Source: Sporopachydermia quercuum
Taxonomy: Eukaryota; Ascomycota; Sporopachydermiomycetes; Sporopachydermiales; Sporopachydermiaceae
DNA: 64,000 nucleotides
NCBI GenBank assembly: GCA_001599295.1
Contig: BCGN01000001.1
Span: 310,001-374,000 of the forward strand
Direction: 5' to 3'
A model generated the notes under the pieces. It was not told where the DNA came from, did not search any database, and worked only from the letters and a program-made list of their open reading frames with translations. Made by a program: the position numbers and the translations under genes. This document shows, piece by piece, positions 22,495 through 34,933 of the stretch (its first letter is position 1; the number at the start of each line of letters is the position of its first letter).

Positions 22495-24555
22495 CATCCT
22501 ATATATATAAATATCTACAGAAACACCTGTGAACCATTTCATGTATCTCTTTCAGTTTGTTTCACTCATTCAGGCACTTATCAAATTTATGATTTTATTC
22601 TGGCCAATTGTTGGTACCATCTTGATGTAAAAATCAGCATAGTATTTATTATTGGTTGTACTGAATAAAACAAAGAGAATTGAATTCTTGAATCTCTTGT
22701 TCCTATGCATAATATAGTCAGCTTCTGCCTACTGGCACCTGCTCACTATTCATTTAATACTCATAACTTCCTCGTTGATTCCTGTTTCATCCATTGATAT
22801 TCGAACGGTATGTATGAATCACATAGTTTGTCTTTTTCATGATAAGGGAAATTGGACTATAGATTCCATATGCCAATCAAAGGCTCTAACATCATCACTA
22901 TCTATCTATATTATTCAATTCAATTAGTGAATCATTTTATTTATTTTTAAGATTTACTGATTCTTCACTCGAAAAGAGATTAATGAATTTATTCCCAATT
23001 CATTATAGATGTCAAATTCTAATAAGCTGTTGTATTCCAGCAGTAGTAGCTACTTAGTTTGCAGGGTATCTGAAAACTCCAACTTTGAATTTCTAACAAC
23101 GATGGGATTTCTTAGGAAGAAAGTAAACACAACATGCTTCATTTCATATTATGTAACAATGAACCATCATTTGTCTTAATCGTTGAAAAAACATTTTATG
23201 GCGGAAAGATTTGTGGATGTTTATGGCTTCAATTATGTANAAAAAGCATGATTAATAGTAGTTTGGTAGTGATTAGTAAAGGAATAGATAGGTAGAGGAA
23301 CTGGCACAGGACACATCATCTATTCACATAAAGTAATAGAGTCTGAGGGCTTGAGAGACTCAATAACAGAGAAAGATTGTCTATGTAAAGTTAGAAACAG
23401 TAGAAAATGAGTGAAATTATATTACTAATTAGACCTGTGATACTTGAATATATTTATTGATTATCTATCATTGATTATCTACTGAATCAATTAATTGTAA
23501 ACAGTAGATATGTATTCTCTTGAGTAATCGCCTTGAGGTAAGATGGTCAAACAGATCAGCCTTTCCGATTTACAATTGAAATCAAAGGTAATGTTCCCTC
23601 CAGGACAGCAGATCGTACTTGTATTGAATAGTTTTGTTACAACCTCAGAAAATTACCAACTTGCCTACTTTTGCTCTCATATACGCTGCACTGGGTGAAT
23701 GATCCATATGGTAAAATCAATGAGCTACCATGACATTCAAGCAAGCTACTCTTCGAGCTTCTCCTCCTTGACAAACTACGGGAACTATTTGAGACTTGTT
23801 TGAGTCCACACGACGTCTATTGAATTATTCCTCTTCCAGCATTCTGTCATTCCCTTCGTAGTTCCTTTTAGTAATAATAGTAACTAGTTTTCTGGTTTGG
23901 TCCTCTCTCCATTGGAACTTTTTGAAAACCCTTTTTAGCGTAACTTGGTGTTAAGGTTGCGATCAAAATTCCCAAATTTGTTAACTTTATTCATGTTTTT
24001 GGTAGTTGACTTTCATTTAGAGTTAACATTTGCAAACAAGCATTTTGCTTAAGGTTAACTCTAATTGACTTCGAATCTTAATCTGGCCTTCTCCGAATTC
24101 ATCAAAGAATTAAGTAGTGTTCAAGTGATGTTAATAGTTGCGTATTACAAGATAGATGGGTATCATGTTGGTAAAAATAACCGAAATTGCATAGATATCT
24201 GAGGACATATGTAGAACAGTAATTGAAGATTATGGCTGAATGTAAATAATAAGGAATTCTAAATGTCTATTGTATAAATTCAATGGTTAATCGGTTTGTA
24301 CAAAATGTACTCTCGTCAGGTATACTGTTTTGAGATGTTACAATAAGATCTCAGTATTGATTTAAATAAGTAGACATGTTAGTTTTATGTACCTAAATAT
24401 TCTATGCTTACTTTTGGTAGTTCATATCACCAAAATACTTGTTGTGAGAATGCGTACTGACTTTTCTTGCAGTATGCCTTTAATATGTGATGCTCATGTA
24501 TTATAATGTATTATGCATTGACTCCTGTCGACGTCAGACAATGAACCTCATCTAG

Positions 24556-25947
24556 TCAATCCGTAAAAATTATGTCTTCTGTTTGTATGAATGAATCTTC
24601 CAAATCATCTACCTCATTAATTATTTCCTCTGGCTCAACTGATAGTCTCAGTACAGCATCTGCACCAGGCTCTTCCATTAAATAAACGCCAGGTTCTCCT
24701 GCATTCTCTATATGTTTCTTATTTGCAGTATTATCACTTTGGGACAGTTGTTTATCAGAATATACAGCACTAGTATCAATATCAAGTTCAGTTTGTGTAG
24801 AATTTTCATTAGCCATTAACATCAATCCTGACGAAGAGGGAGGAAGTATCAAACTTGGATTGTAATAATGTATAATTAGGTCCCATAATTCCGTCTCTAT
24901 GTCTGTAATCCCTTCATCGGTAATTCTAAATAGCGTAATTGTTCTCAGTTTGAAGTGAGATATCGAATCAAAGTGCTTGATGAATGCATGTCTGTAAGAA
25001 ACATATATTAGGTCAGATGCTAATGGCCAAGAGTTTCCATAAGTATACTCATTGGAAACCCATGGCAACGATTTCACAACTTTGGGCGTTGATTCTGATT
25101 TAATAGCTTCTTCAGGTAAGGCGATCCAATCCTGATATAAATATATTCTACTACTTATTAATGAGTTCCAAGGTGACTTCTCATTGAGTGAAGGGTTCAT
25201 TAGAAGTTCAGTTTCCTGATTTTGTTGTGCTTGTGAAGAAGGATTCAAATAAGAATCTTGCAGCCGTTGTAGTGAGGTCTTCATAGCAGTTAGGAGAATA
25301 AATGTAGTGTTGAACTTGCTATTGATGGTTGACATCAATGCTAGAATATCATGGGTTGGTGATCTCTTATTGTTCTTTCCCGAATGAAGACCAATTATTG
25401 ATTGGTTTATGTTTAAGCAAGTAGAGAATCCGTCAATTACCACAAGATTGTATGTATTATTGACAAGCATTGACTTCAATAAAACAACTAGTTCACTCAG
25501 ATTATAACAGTATAATCGTGTCAATCTATTCAATACTTCTGTCGACAGATTCCATTTTTGAAGATGCTGGACAGGAATTTGACTTAAACAGTCTACCCAC
25601 AGCACATTCTTAGCGTTGATTTTCACACAGTTTATAGCTATATATAATGCAAGTGTAGTTTTACCTGATCCTGGTGGTCCGCATATGTCATATATCTTGC
25701 CAAACGAAATTCCACCATTCAACGAGTCATCCATAAAACTTGAACCTGTTTTGATACATTCTGGTGAGGACTCGTTTAAAAGATCAAACATAGACACCTG
25801 AGGTAATCTATGAGGCAACGAGCTTGGAATATCATCGTGATTATGGGTATAATTATGATTATGTTCCGGTATTGATTCATTGTCAAGGTCGGCTTCAGGA
25901 CTCGATCCCTTTGATTGTGAGTTTCCTGTTGGTCCAGAATTTTTCAT
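24556..25947 (-). CDS. RAD55: RAD55-like Rad51 paralogue, recombinational repair
   Basis: RecA-fold ATPase that works with Rad57 to stabilise Rad51 filaments during homologous recombination. 463 residues from the ATG at 25947. Walker A is GPPGSGKT at residues 90-97, and the Walker B strand NLVVIDGF is at about 167-174. The layout around them (GGISFGKIYDICGPPGSGKT, then a WVDCLSQIP segment) matches Rad55 rather than Rad57. The later RIYLYQDWIALP segment corresponds to the Rad55 arginine/tryptophan strand. The N-terminal 50 residues and the acidic C-terminal tail look disordered. A G1/S-type box lies about 340 bases upstream. Rad55 evolves fast, so a different Rad51 paralogue is a minor alternative. 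Confidence 0.87.
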   Translation of the reverse strand: MKNSGPTGNSQSKGSSPEADLDNESIPEHNHNYTHNHDDIPSSLPHRLPQVSMFDLLNESSPECIKTGSSFMDDSLNGGISFGKIYDICGPPGSGKTTLALYIAINCVKINAKNVLWVDCLSQIPVQHLQKWNLSTEVLNRLTRLYCYNLSELVVLLKSMLVNNTYNLVVIDGFSTCLNINQSIIGLHSGKNNKRSPTHDILALMSTINSKFNTTFILLTAMKTSLQRLQDSYLNPSSQAQQNQETELLMNPSLNEKSPWNSLISSRIYLYQDWIALPEEAIKSESTPKVVKSLPWVSNEYTYGNSWPLASDLIYVSYRHAFIKHFDSISHFKLRTITLFRITDEGITDIETELWDLIIHYYNPSLILPPSSSGLMLMANENSTQTELDIDTSAVYSDKQLSQSDNTANKKHIENAGEPGVYLMEEPGADAVLRLSVEPEEIINEVDDLEDSFIQTEDIIFTD

Positions 25948-28900
25948 TCTTTATTGTAATTTCATGTTTTGTATGAAAATCTGTTCATTTTGAAGTGGAC
26001 TTGTGATTAGTGTAGCTATTGTATATATAGTAGTATTTGTACTAGTATTGACGGGGATTCTATTGCTGATTGTACTTGATAGAAAATGTCTAGTGAAAAA
26101 TTGTTGTACAAATGGGTTTGGAAAAATGGTCATAAAGAATGATGATCTGATAGATCTTACAGAATCTTGCAGGATCTTTATTAATTCAGGAATACGATCC
26201 TTTTAATCTCTGCTTAACATACCGTAGAAGGCAGTTTCTTATTGTTGATACAACTATAATGAACAATCAATAGCTAACCTTCTGTGACGCGTGTCATTGA
26301 GTCCCTATTTAAACGATTACGTGATCTTTTGCTTGAGTTGGTTGGAGAATAGGAAATTCACATGAGTGAAAGAGAAATTGCCTTGAAATATTGCTCTGAG
26401 GTTGTATAATAGATCGTCTGTCGGTAATATAGTTGCTGAATTTTGATGGGGATCAGCTTGTGCACTGTTCATCAATTGGNTTTTTGTGCATGACCGATTA
26501 TTTTGAGAGTCTGTTGCGGGACTCGTGATTGATAGATCAAAGGTTATGGGAGAAATACACCTCAAATACGATGTACAGAAAAAGTAGCAGTGAGACAATT
26601 GAATACTCAATTGAATCAACAAATCGTTACTTCCTAAATTCAACATTTCATCTTTCATAATCCACAGTAGTTACTTGCTCCCGTGCATCATATCATCATA
26701 TCAATAATGGGTAATGATTTTCAAGAGCTTCGCAGTTGTTTACGGTACCATCCACTGACGAGTACCATTCTCTCTATTTTATAGAAACATAATTACAATG
26801 AACTAGTTCTTCATTAATATAGCTTTATTCGATTCTTTTGTCTTGGCTGTCGGTTGTATAGCTTTCTTTTCATTATACTCTTTCTACCCTGTACACCAAT
26901 AAGAAACGTCAAGTATTGAAAAAATTCATTGCATATGATTCCAACTTCCAGATCAAGTAACTTAATTTCGTATCGGTTGTTACCTTTATCTTTTATTTCT
27001 GACGTTTTTTCAACTGTCTTTTCGTATCCTAGATTCAATGATCTTCGTTTGAACTTCCTTAACTCCTTCTCCAGAATATTTACCGGCCAATAAACAGTGT
27101 CAATAGTAATACCGTTAATCGGCTTTTGGTTAATCGATGAGCTTTACTGTCTGATTTAAGCTTAAACTATCAAGCTATCAAACTTTAACTCCGAAAAAAA
27201 GAAATCATCACGGACAGGAGCACTTACCGGACACTAGTTGTTTGTTATAACCCTGATTCTCTGCTTGAGAAGAACTNTGTGGTCTCTAATGTCATTATTA
27301 TAAGAAGATCTTTTAGATCTGAACTGGTGAGCTATATAAAAGATTGAGAAAAGAAAATGAACAAAGAAGATCAAAAATTTGGTCGACCACATTGTATAGA
27401 AAACAGGGAGAGCTAGTTTGGGACCGTATAGAGAGAGAATAATAATTTCAGAGAAAGATGTTGTTATTAACATAAAATCATTAGATTGTGGTAATGATAA
27501 ACAATGCCCAATTCAGTTCCAACGTGTACAAGATGAATGAGTATGAACTAACAGCTTACTAGGAGGTAGGATTATCAAGAACTAAGTCTTGGAGTTATTT
27601 ATATTTAGTTAATGACTATCCAATTCTAATACCAGAATTTAATATTTCAGACAAAGTAGACGAATAACTCTCCCTTACGGTACATAACAAATAATAAATG
27701 AGAATTAAGAAATAAGAAATAAGGAATTAAACAATAACAAAGTCAGGGGTCAGAAAGTCATTTCTTTTAGTTAATGCCTATTACATATCATGCAATTTGC
27801 TTCGTTTGATTCGAGGACACGACCGTAGCCAATGATGAACCAGTGTACTAACCCCTGAATAAATTGTTAACATGATGAAATTACCAATGCAATGAATTGA
27901 CAGAAATAATGGTAATTGCTAGACGAAAAATAAGAGAGTAACTAGCACATTAACCAATTATTCAAATTTTTATGATAGTTCGTGTGATATTACGGAGAAT
28001 TGGGCATGGCTAAAGTAAAATTGAGTTATACACTCTAGCTGTAGAATATCAAGAGAGATCTAACATCCCGAACCATCTTACTATTTACCAATCATGACTG
28101 AGAAGTGACAAGGATAGGAATACTGAAGCATCAGATGAAGATATTCTTGTCAAGCTATTTAGATCATCAAGAAAGCAATCGTAACTATATTAATTGATAA
28201 ATTTCAAAAAAGAAATCTTTATCTAATCCATCAGTTTGTTTATCATATCAACTTTTTCCATTTACGTTATCAACCCCTGAATGAGGACGATGAGCTTGCT
28301 GAGCTGTTGGGAGATTCGAGTCCATATAGTCAAAACGAATAAAATTTATGAATAGGAAAGTATACGAGATTATTATCTTTCCTTAACCAAGCATTTGAGA
28401 CGATCTTGATATTCAGGATATACCATTATCATAAACAACAGACTAATAGTTATTTNCAATCAAATTACAATGAAGCCTTTGAAATTCTTCTCTCTTATTC
28501 AACCCTCTTTCCCGATAAAACAAACAATATAAACACTGCGTGTGTGTCTATAGATAACACTTTCCCAAGATAAGCTTACCACCCGTTCAAAACTACAACC
28601 AAGTAAATACGAAGCTCGCAATCCTTTTATTCCCGTCCATCGCAAAATATCATATCATATCACAATCATCTTTTATCTTTCCTTCTAGTACCTTATTCAC
28701 TTTCTTATTGCTTATCATTTGCCTTTGAATCCCCCATCGGACAGCGAGTTGGAAACTTTGTGAAGCCTTCTGAAAATGGCTTTCAATTCCCTGCAGTATT
28801 TCCATCCTCTCCTTAACTCCTTCTAAAACATCTCTACGACATTGCACCAAAAGTAAAGTTGAACAAACTCCCACCTTTTATATATCAATGAAAAATATTT

Positions 28901-30070
28901 ATATTCCTTCTTCCTTTCAGTTCATCGGATTTTTAATCGTTTATTTCACCGTTTCTTTAAGCCTCGTCTATTGTTTATTCTTTATGCATAAGACCTATGT
29001 CCCTTATATAAAGGCATGGTGATACTCTACGTACAAAAATGCTATATTCAAATAACTGAAAAGCCGTTATGTACTTAAGAACGGAAATAAGAGAGAGAGT
29101 AAATGAAGAGTCATAATAAGAATACACATAAATATATAACGAATTCAACATTTTAGAAACTACTTACTAATTTTCGAGTAAATGATCTCCATCAATAGCG
29201 TAATCTATCTTCTCAATGAAATAATTATATCTATAAATTATATACGTAAACTAACCCTACTATATGTTCCGCTCTTCATTTACACATACTTGGTGGATCA
29301 ATTGCTTACGTATATTTCAATTCACTCACCGCCGAATACAAAACTGACTTTTTGGCCATTTCATAGTTTTTTTTCTTCCTTCAAGTCTAACAAGTTCACA
29401 GAAAAATCAATCTAGATATTCATCTATCAAAGATATTGTGAATTACTACAATTTACTAGCACCATATCTAATAACATTATTTACTTCTATCAACAAATTG
29501 GAGATTGATCGAAGTGGATGTCGTTAAAGTTGGTTATTATTGTCAAGGAAACAGTAATTTTCATCAGCCTGTGACAAAGAAGTTCGAACCAGAATTGTCA
29601 AGTCATNATAATTGTTAGAACATTATCTATAACAGTGAAGTAAAATCAGACACCGATATCGATTTGAATAAGCCAGCAGATCTGTTTGTTTAGGATACTT
29701 GATCTACGCTTGCACAACGACAAGAAGCTCCTGGTTTTTGGTTCATAGTGACGACAATTCTGTTACATGGAAATTGAGTTGCTCGCAGTACTAGACTAAC
29801 GCCACGGCACATTGAACATCATTTTGATTGATTTTGATTGATGGAACTGAACATTACAGTGTCATCAGGCATTGAAACGAATGAAAATCAACGAGAGTCA
29901 TTACGAAAATACGATTGATTCGATTGTTTTTATTTTCTTGCATTCATATTGATCTCAATACATAACCTCTCTCTCCACTTATTTCTGCAAATTGATAAGA
30001 AAATCAAAAATACCAGAAAAAAAATTTAAAAGTTAACACCAAATCATACATCAAACGGAAAATAAAGACA
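25948..30070. other. 4.1-kb gene-poor region between RAD55 and mitoferrin
   Basis: Several short stop-free frames occur on the minus strand (26317-26658 with ATG; 26814-27143 without ATG; 27234-27473 with ATG; 28650-28874 without a starting ATG). None resembles a known family and none could be joined by convincing splice signals. A perfect TACTAAC at 27846-27852 (+) has no coding exon after it. ATTTTGATTG is repeated in tandem at 29821-29840. Four 'n' bases occur. No tRNA was found. Confidence 0.4.
26287..26292. promoter_or_regulatory. MCB-type G1/S box upstream of RAD55
   Basis: ACGCGT, the MBF core, sits about 340 bases upstream of the RAD55 start. DNA repair and replication genes often carry it in yeasts. 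This is a single copy. Confidence 0.4.
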
Positions 30071-31444
30071 ATGTCAGTCGAAGCAATTCAACTACCAGTT
30101 GCGCCAGGCTCAGATACAGTATTCAGCGGAAAAGGATCAAAGTCTGGCCATCTAGAAAACGATATGGCACTATCATTAGCATCAGCAACCTCCCAATCGC
30201 AGTCAGAAGCAGCATCAGCAACACCTTCAATACCACCATCATCATCAGCAACACCTCCATCAGGAAATGCATCATCACCATCTAATCCACAAGGTATTGA
30301 ACTCGACGAAATTGACTATGAGTCTCTACCAGAGACATCACCATTGATTGCTCATTTGGCTGCTGGCGCCTTTGCAGGTATAATGGAACACAGTGTGATG
30401 TTCCCTATTGATGCCATCAAAACCAGAATGCAAGTATCTTCATCTGCAGCATTAGGAGAAACATATACAGGCCTTTTGTCATCTATAACGCGGATCAGTG
30501 CTTCCGAAGGACTGTTTTCTCTATGGCGAGGTGTAACATCTGTGATTTTAGGAGCAGGTCCTGCTCATGCAGTTCATTTTGCAGTTTACGAGTCCACAAA
30601 GTCGTCTTTATTGAAACTATTAGATAAAAGCGATAAAGTAAGTATAGCTAGTGCTTATAACCCTACAATTCATGGTAATCAATGGGTATTTGATGATCAA
30701 CATCCAGTTGTCACCAGTTTGGCAGGCGCCAGTGCAGTAATTGCTAGCGACTTCTTAATGAATCCTTTTGACGTGATTAAGCAAAGAATGCAGGCCCAAT
30801 CACAATTCTCGGAAGCTCGTGGCACGGGGCCAGCCCACAGTACAGCTCAAAATATCTCTAAAGTTTCAACATCAACATCATCAGCATCCACAAAATCTCT
30901 ACTCAAATATAAAAACTTTTACGATTGTACAAAACAAATCATCCTACACGAAGGAGGAATTAGAACGTTCTACTTATCTTACCCCACAACAGTAATGATG
31001 GATATTCCCTTCTCAGTTATCAATTTCACAATCTATGAAAGCTCTCTCAAGTTTTTCAACCCATCGAAAGAATATAATCCTTTAGTTCATTGCATTTGCG
31101 GTGGAATTGCTGGAGCCAGTGCTGCTGCATTTACTACACCATTAGATGTGATTAAAACATTACTACAAACCAAAGGATTACAAATTGCTAGTAATAGTGA
31201 TAATTCTAATTATCTTAGGAAAGTCAATTCTCTATATGCTGCTGCAAGATATATTTATAGAGGAGGATTGGCACAACAGCTACAAAAAGATGGACACACA
31301 CGACTTACTACTATCGACAGACTAAGAGCATATGGAAGCTTTTTTAGCGGCTGGAAACCAAGAATTATTGCCAATATTCCTTCTACAGCAATCAGTTGGA
31401 CTTGTTACGAAATGGCAAAGAAATACCTGATCAATTCAAACTGA
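30071..31444 (+). CDS. MRS3: Mitoferrin, mitochondrial iron carrier (MRS3/MRS4)
   Basis: Inner-membrane carrier that imports Fe2+ for haem and Fe-S cluster synthesis. 457 residues, start ATG at 30071. Three carrier repeats carry the signature at FPIDAIKTRMQ (from 111), NPFDVIKQRMQ (from 231) and TPLDVIKTLLQ (from 356). The substrate-region string GAGPAHAVHF (161-170) is typical of mitoferrins, as are MDIPFSVINF and the matching repeat-3 segment. Unusual points are an ~88-residue Ser/Ala/Pro-rich N-terminal extension and a Ser/Thr-rich loop of ~35 residues between repeats (about 245-278). These explain the length against ~300 in S. cerevisiae. MRS3 and MRS4 cannot be distinguished. Confidence 0.95.
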   Translation: MSVEAIQLPVAPGSDTVFSGKGSKSGHLENDMALSLASATSQSQSEAASATPSIPPSSSATPPSGNASSPSNPQGIELDEIDYESLPETSPLIAHLAAGAFAGIMEHSVMFPIDAIKTRMQVSSSAALGETYTGLLSSITRISASEGLFSLWRGVTSVILGAGPAHAVHFAVYESTKSSLLKLLDKSDKVSIASAYNPTIHGNQWVFDDQHPVVTSLAGASAVIASDFLMNPFDVIKQRMQAQSQFSEARGTGPAHSTAQNISKVSTSTSSASTKSLLKYKNFYDCTKQIILHEGGIRTFYLSYPTTVMMDIPFSVINFTIYESSLKFFNPSKEYNPLVHCICGGIAGASAAAFTTPLDVIKTLLQTKGLQIASNSDNSNYLRKVNSLYAAARYIYRGGLAQQLQKDGHTRLTTIDRLRAYGSFFSGWKPRIIANIPSTAISWTCYEMAKKYLINSN

Positions 31445-32483
31445 ATTTGGAAAAGAAAACATCATTTAGGATATTCTCACACTTTCTTTTTAGTTCATGT
31501 CTACCTCAGATTTAATGATTCATGTTATTAATGTACTACTTAATGTCATTTCTTATACACTTTCTTATTTGATATCAGTTCGTTCGTTCTACATTGAACT
31601 CAACATGTGACGCAACAGAAAAAAAACTCAACGTTTCAAGATTCAATCATTTATTTTTTATTATCTTTTCATCCTTTTGTTCCTTCAACGATGGCTTTTT
31701 ATATTTTCACTGTTTTACTTGTTTTATTTCTATTGTCTTCTCACTTTTATTTTTATTTTTATGTTCTATTTTGTTGAACTTAAATTCATCTACGCCAGTT
31801 ATTTCATTTTCATTTTGCTTATGATTTTTATTCATTATTAATTCCATCACGTATTTGATGGACTTGTTGTACGTACTTTCATATACCTGTATATATCATG
31901 TTATGATGAAAAGAAATTAGTTTCTTTATATGATAAAATCTTGGCGTAGCATAACTATTTTCGAAGATATGACGCTATTCGATCAGCCTAGATAGAACAC
32001 AGCACGGGTCACCATTGTGAGAACGAAAATTATGTTGAAATGATCTCGATCAGAAACTTCAGCATAGACACAGCTAGCTAGGCGCTACGTTGAAAGCAAT
32101 ATGACAACGTACAGTACGTGAAATCACATATCGGAAGTAATCCAACTGCCTGGAGATCATTCAGTTTTTCTAATGATCAAAATGGAAAATACAAACAGCC
32201 TTTAGTTCCTGTTTCGATATTTGACCATGGCAGAATAGGCTTGTTAGTGGAAACAGCTATTAATTGCAGATTATTCATTTCACTATGACTGTGGACATAT
32301 AAGTCAAATAATTCACGAGACAATTATGAAGTCATCAGATTTTCACTCTTAGTAGAATCTCTGAACTGAAATCGTACGACCTTAATTGCAAGGATCTACA
32401 TGATAAGTAATTTTATGCATCTTTCAGCACATCTGATGCAGCTACAATGAGAAAACACAGGAAGCAATATAAAACTCATTGGC
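31445..32483. other. Intergenic, convergent
   Basis: This 1,039-base spacer has a T-rich first 400 bases (mitoferrin 3' flank). No RNA gene, splice-linked exon or notable repeat was seen. Confidence 0.5.
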
Positions 32484-32798
32484 TCACAGTTTCAATCCGC
32501 CGAATTCCAACATGCCGCTCAACATATCCTTCTTTAATTCCTTCTTTCTAACCTCTTCCTTCTCGTAGATCTTCTTTACTCCCTCTAAACTTGATTTTCC
32601 TAACCGTTTTTCTGTTTTGTAAATCAAATCAATATCAAAATCATCATCAATTTTGCTTCTTTGTATGTTTGTTTGAGCCCTTTTCGCTTGGCTTCCACTT
32701 TTCTTGGTTTTTGTTCGAATCTTACCGCTGCCACTACTACCTTTCGATTTCACTTTTGACACACCTTTCTTAACACATCCTTTCTTACCCACAGTCAT
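32484..32798 (-). CDS. Small Lys-rich protein, unknown; possible ribosome-biogenesis factor
   Basis: 104 residues from the first ATG at 32798 (MTVGKKGCVKKG). About 42 further upstream codons are open but contain no ATG. The N-terminal half is extremely basic (Lys/Ser/Gly), like nucleolar proteins. The C-terminal half is a charged helix (EKEEVRKKELKKDML) ending in GMLEFGGLKL. No family was recognised. It is divergent from KRR1 across 551 bases that contain RRPE and PAC boxes, so shared regulation with ribosome assembly is a reasonable inference. It could instead be a fast-evolving chromatin protein. Confidence 0.6.
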   Translation of the reverse strand: MTVGKKGCVKKGVSKVKSKGSSGSGKIRTKTKKSGSQAKRAQTNIQRSKIDDDFDIDLIYKTEKRLGKSSLEGVKKIYEKEEVRKKELKKDMLSGMLEFGGLKL

Positions 32799-33349
32799 TC
32801 TAGCAATATTACTGTTACTAGCTCTAATCACACGTTCTAGAACAGTAAAGTTAATGAAAGCGATACGAGTTAGCGCTTCAAAGTTTTCCTTTACTGTTGA
32901 ACCTATTTGTACTACACCTCTCTAATGCCATTTGATAAGAAGCGTTTCCTTTGCTCTTTCATCAAAGATTCTCAACTCCTACAGTTATAAGAATTCATTT
33001 AGTAGTGAATAAAGCAGCACTGAGTAAANTTTGGCACTAAATAAATAATGGAGTTTTCAATATACACCTTTATGTTTAATCTTTAACTAACAGACCTTTT
33101 TAAGCTTCAAACCTAATATGAGCATTATGTCTCCTTTTGGTATTAGTAGGTATTTTCTTCTCCCTTGTCATTACAAAATTTTTTAATTACTATGAACTAT
33201 GAGGATAAAAAAGTGAGAAATGTAAAATATGCGAGAGCTTTTAATAAGATGAGCAAATCGATTGGGGATTGACATTGGAGTTGGAAAAGATTACTTTACT
33301 TTACCATTTTCATTAGTTTTATTCGCACTCATACATTAATTTAATCATC
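32799..33349. promoter_or_regulatory. Divergent promoter with RRPE and PAC boxes
   Basis: AAAATTTTTT at 33175-33184 fits the RRPE core, and GATGAG at 33248-33253 fits the PAC core, about 97 bases before KRR1. This pair marks ribosome-biogenesis promoters in yeasts. An 'n' is at 33030. Confidence 0.5.
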
Positions 33350-34495
<1,146 letters not shown>

Positions 34496-34933
34496 ATACT
34501 TAAAGAGTACAATTTATATTTATGTACAGTCTGTAGTAGAATACATAATTAGTGAATGTATTGGACTGTTCACATCGCTGAGCAGAGATACCAAATATTT
34601 CTCGTTTATATCGTATAATCTCTTCTTTTGAGAGGAGATTCGAAGCGATACACAATCTCGAAAAAATAGGAAGATTCTGGCACGTGACGTTTGTTTAGCT
34701 TACGCGAAACTCTGTGTACTCATCTCGTTTACGCGTTAATTTAGTGTTTCTTGCTGTTTGTTTTTCATATCATAATCAGTCATTGTTGTTATTCATCCTT
34801 TGGAAGTTCCCATCTTCATCACCAAATAGTCAAATGCTTCCTTAGTGGAGATATGTAATCAATCATTAGTTTCATTGATATCGAATTTGTCATTGATCAC
34901 TAATGTGCATTCCACAGAGCGCGTCTTCCCACA
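34496..34933. promoter_or_regulatory. KRR1-MRC1 intergenic region with G1/S boxes
   Basis: This 438-base spacer contains CACGTGAC at 34681-34688, an SCB-type CGCGAAA at 34703-34709 and an MCB ACGCGT at 34731-34736, about 200-250 bases before MRC1. Confidence 0.55.
34731..34736. promoter_or_regulatory. MCB box upstream of MRC1
   Basis: ACGCGT lies 198 bases before the MRC1 ATG, with an SCB core (CGCGAAA) 22 bases further upstream. This fits S-phase expression of a replication checkpoint gene. Confidence 0.55.

Larger units (their letters stand above)
20924..24555. other. 3.6-kb gene-poor region
   Basis: It begins with the SPI1-like promoter. Beyond about 21.2 kb no coding frame is supported. 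It contains a 22-base inverted repeat at 22473-22494 followed by a plus-strand TATA-like run, and a direct repeat of ATTGATTATCTA at about 23456-23481. One 'n' is at 23240. No tRNA was found. It could hold non-coding transcripts, replication origins or a centromere, but none is shown. Confidence 0.45.

Noticed and set aside
22808-22813. GTATGT donor-like site downstream of the palindromic element
   Set aside because: Upstream ATG frames stop before the site; no acceptor exon is coding.
26317-26658. 113-residue ATG frame upstream of RAD55
   Set aside because: Cys/Phe/Ser/Asn-rich with no family resemblance; a similar length arises by chance in this region. Kept only as part of the gap description.
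26814-27143. 110-codon stop-free minus-strand frame with protein-like composition
   Set aside because: No initiating ATG, and the nearby GTAAGT (27222-27227) cannot be joined in phase with a believable branch site.
27234-27473. 79-residue hydrophobic minus-strand frame
   Set aside because: Hydrophobicity is explained by T-rich DNA; no conserved pattern and no supported partner exon.
27846-27852. Perfect TACTAAC on the plus strand
   Set aside because: All frames after the next AG stop quickly, and no donor-linked upstream exon exists.
28650-28874. 74-codon minus-strand frame ending CDMI
   Set aside because: Begins with GTG, with only a late internal ATG; no splice signals or homologue recognised.
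29583-29591. GTTCGAACC resembling a tRNA B box
   Set aside because: Flanking bases do not form a T stem in either orientation and no A box is placed correctly.
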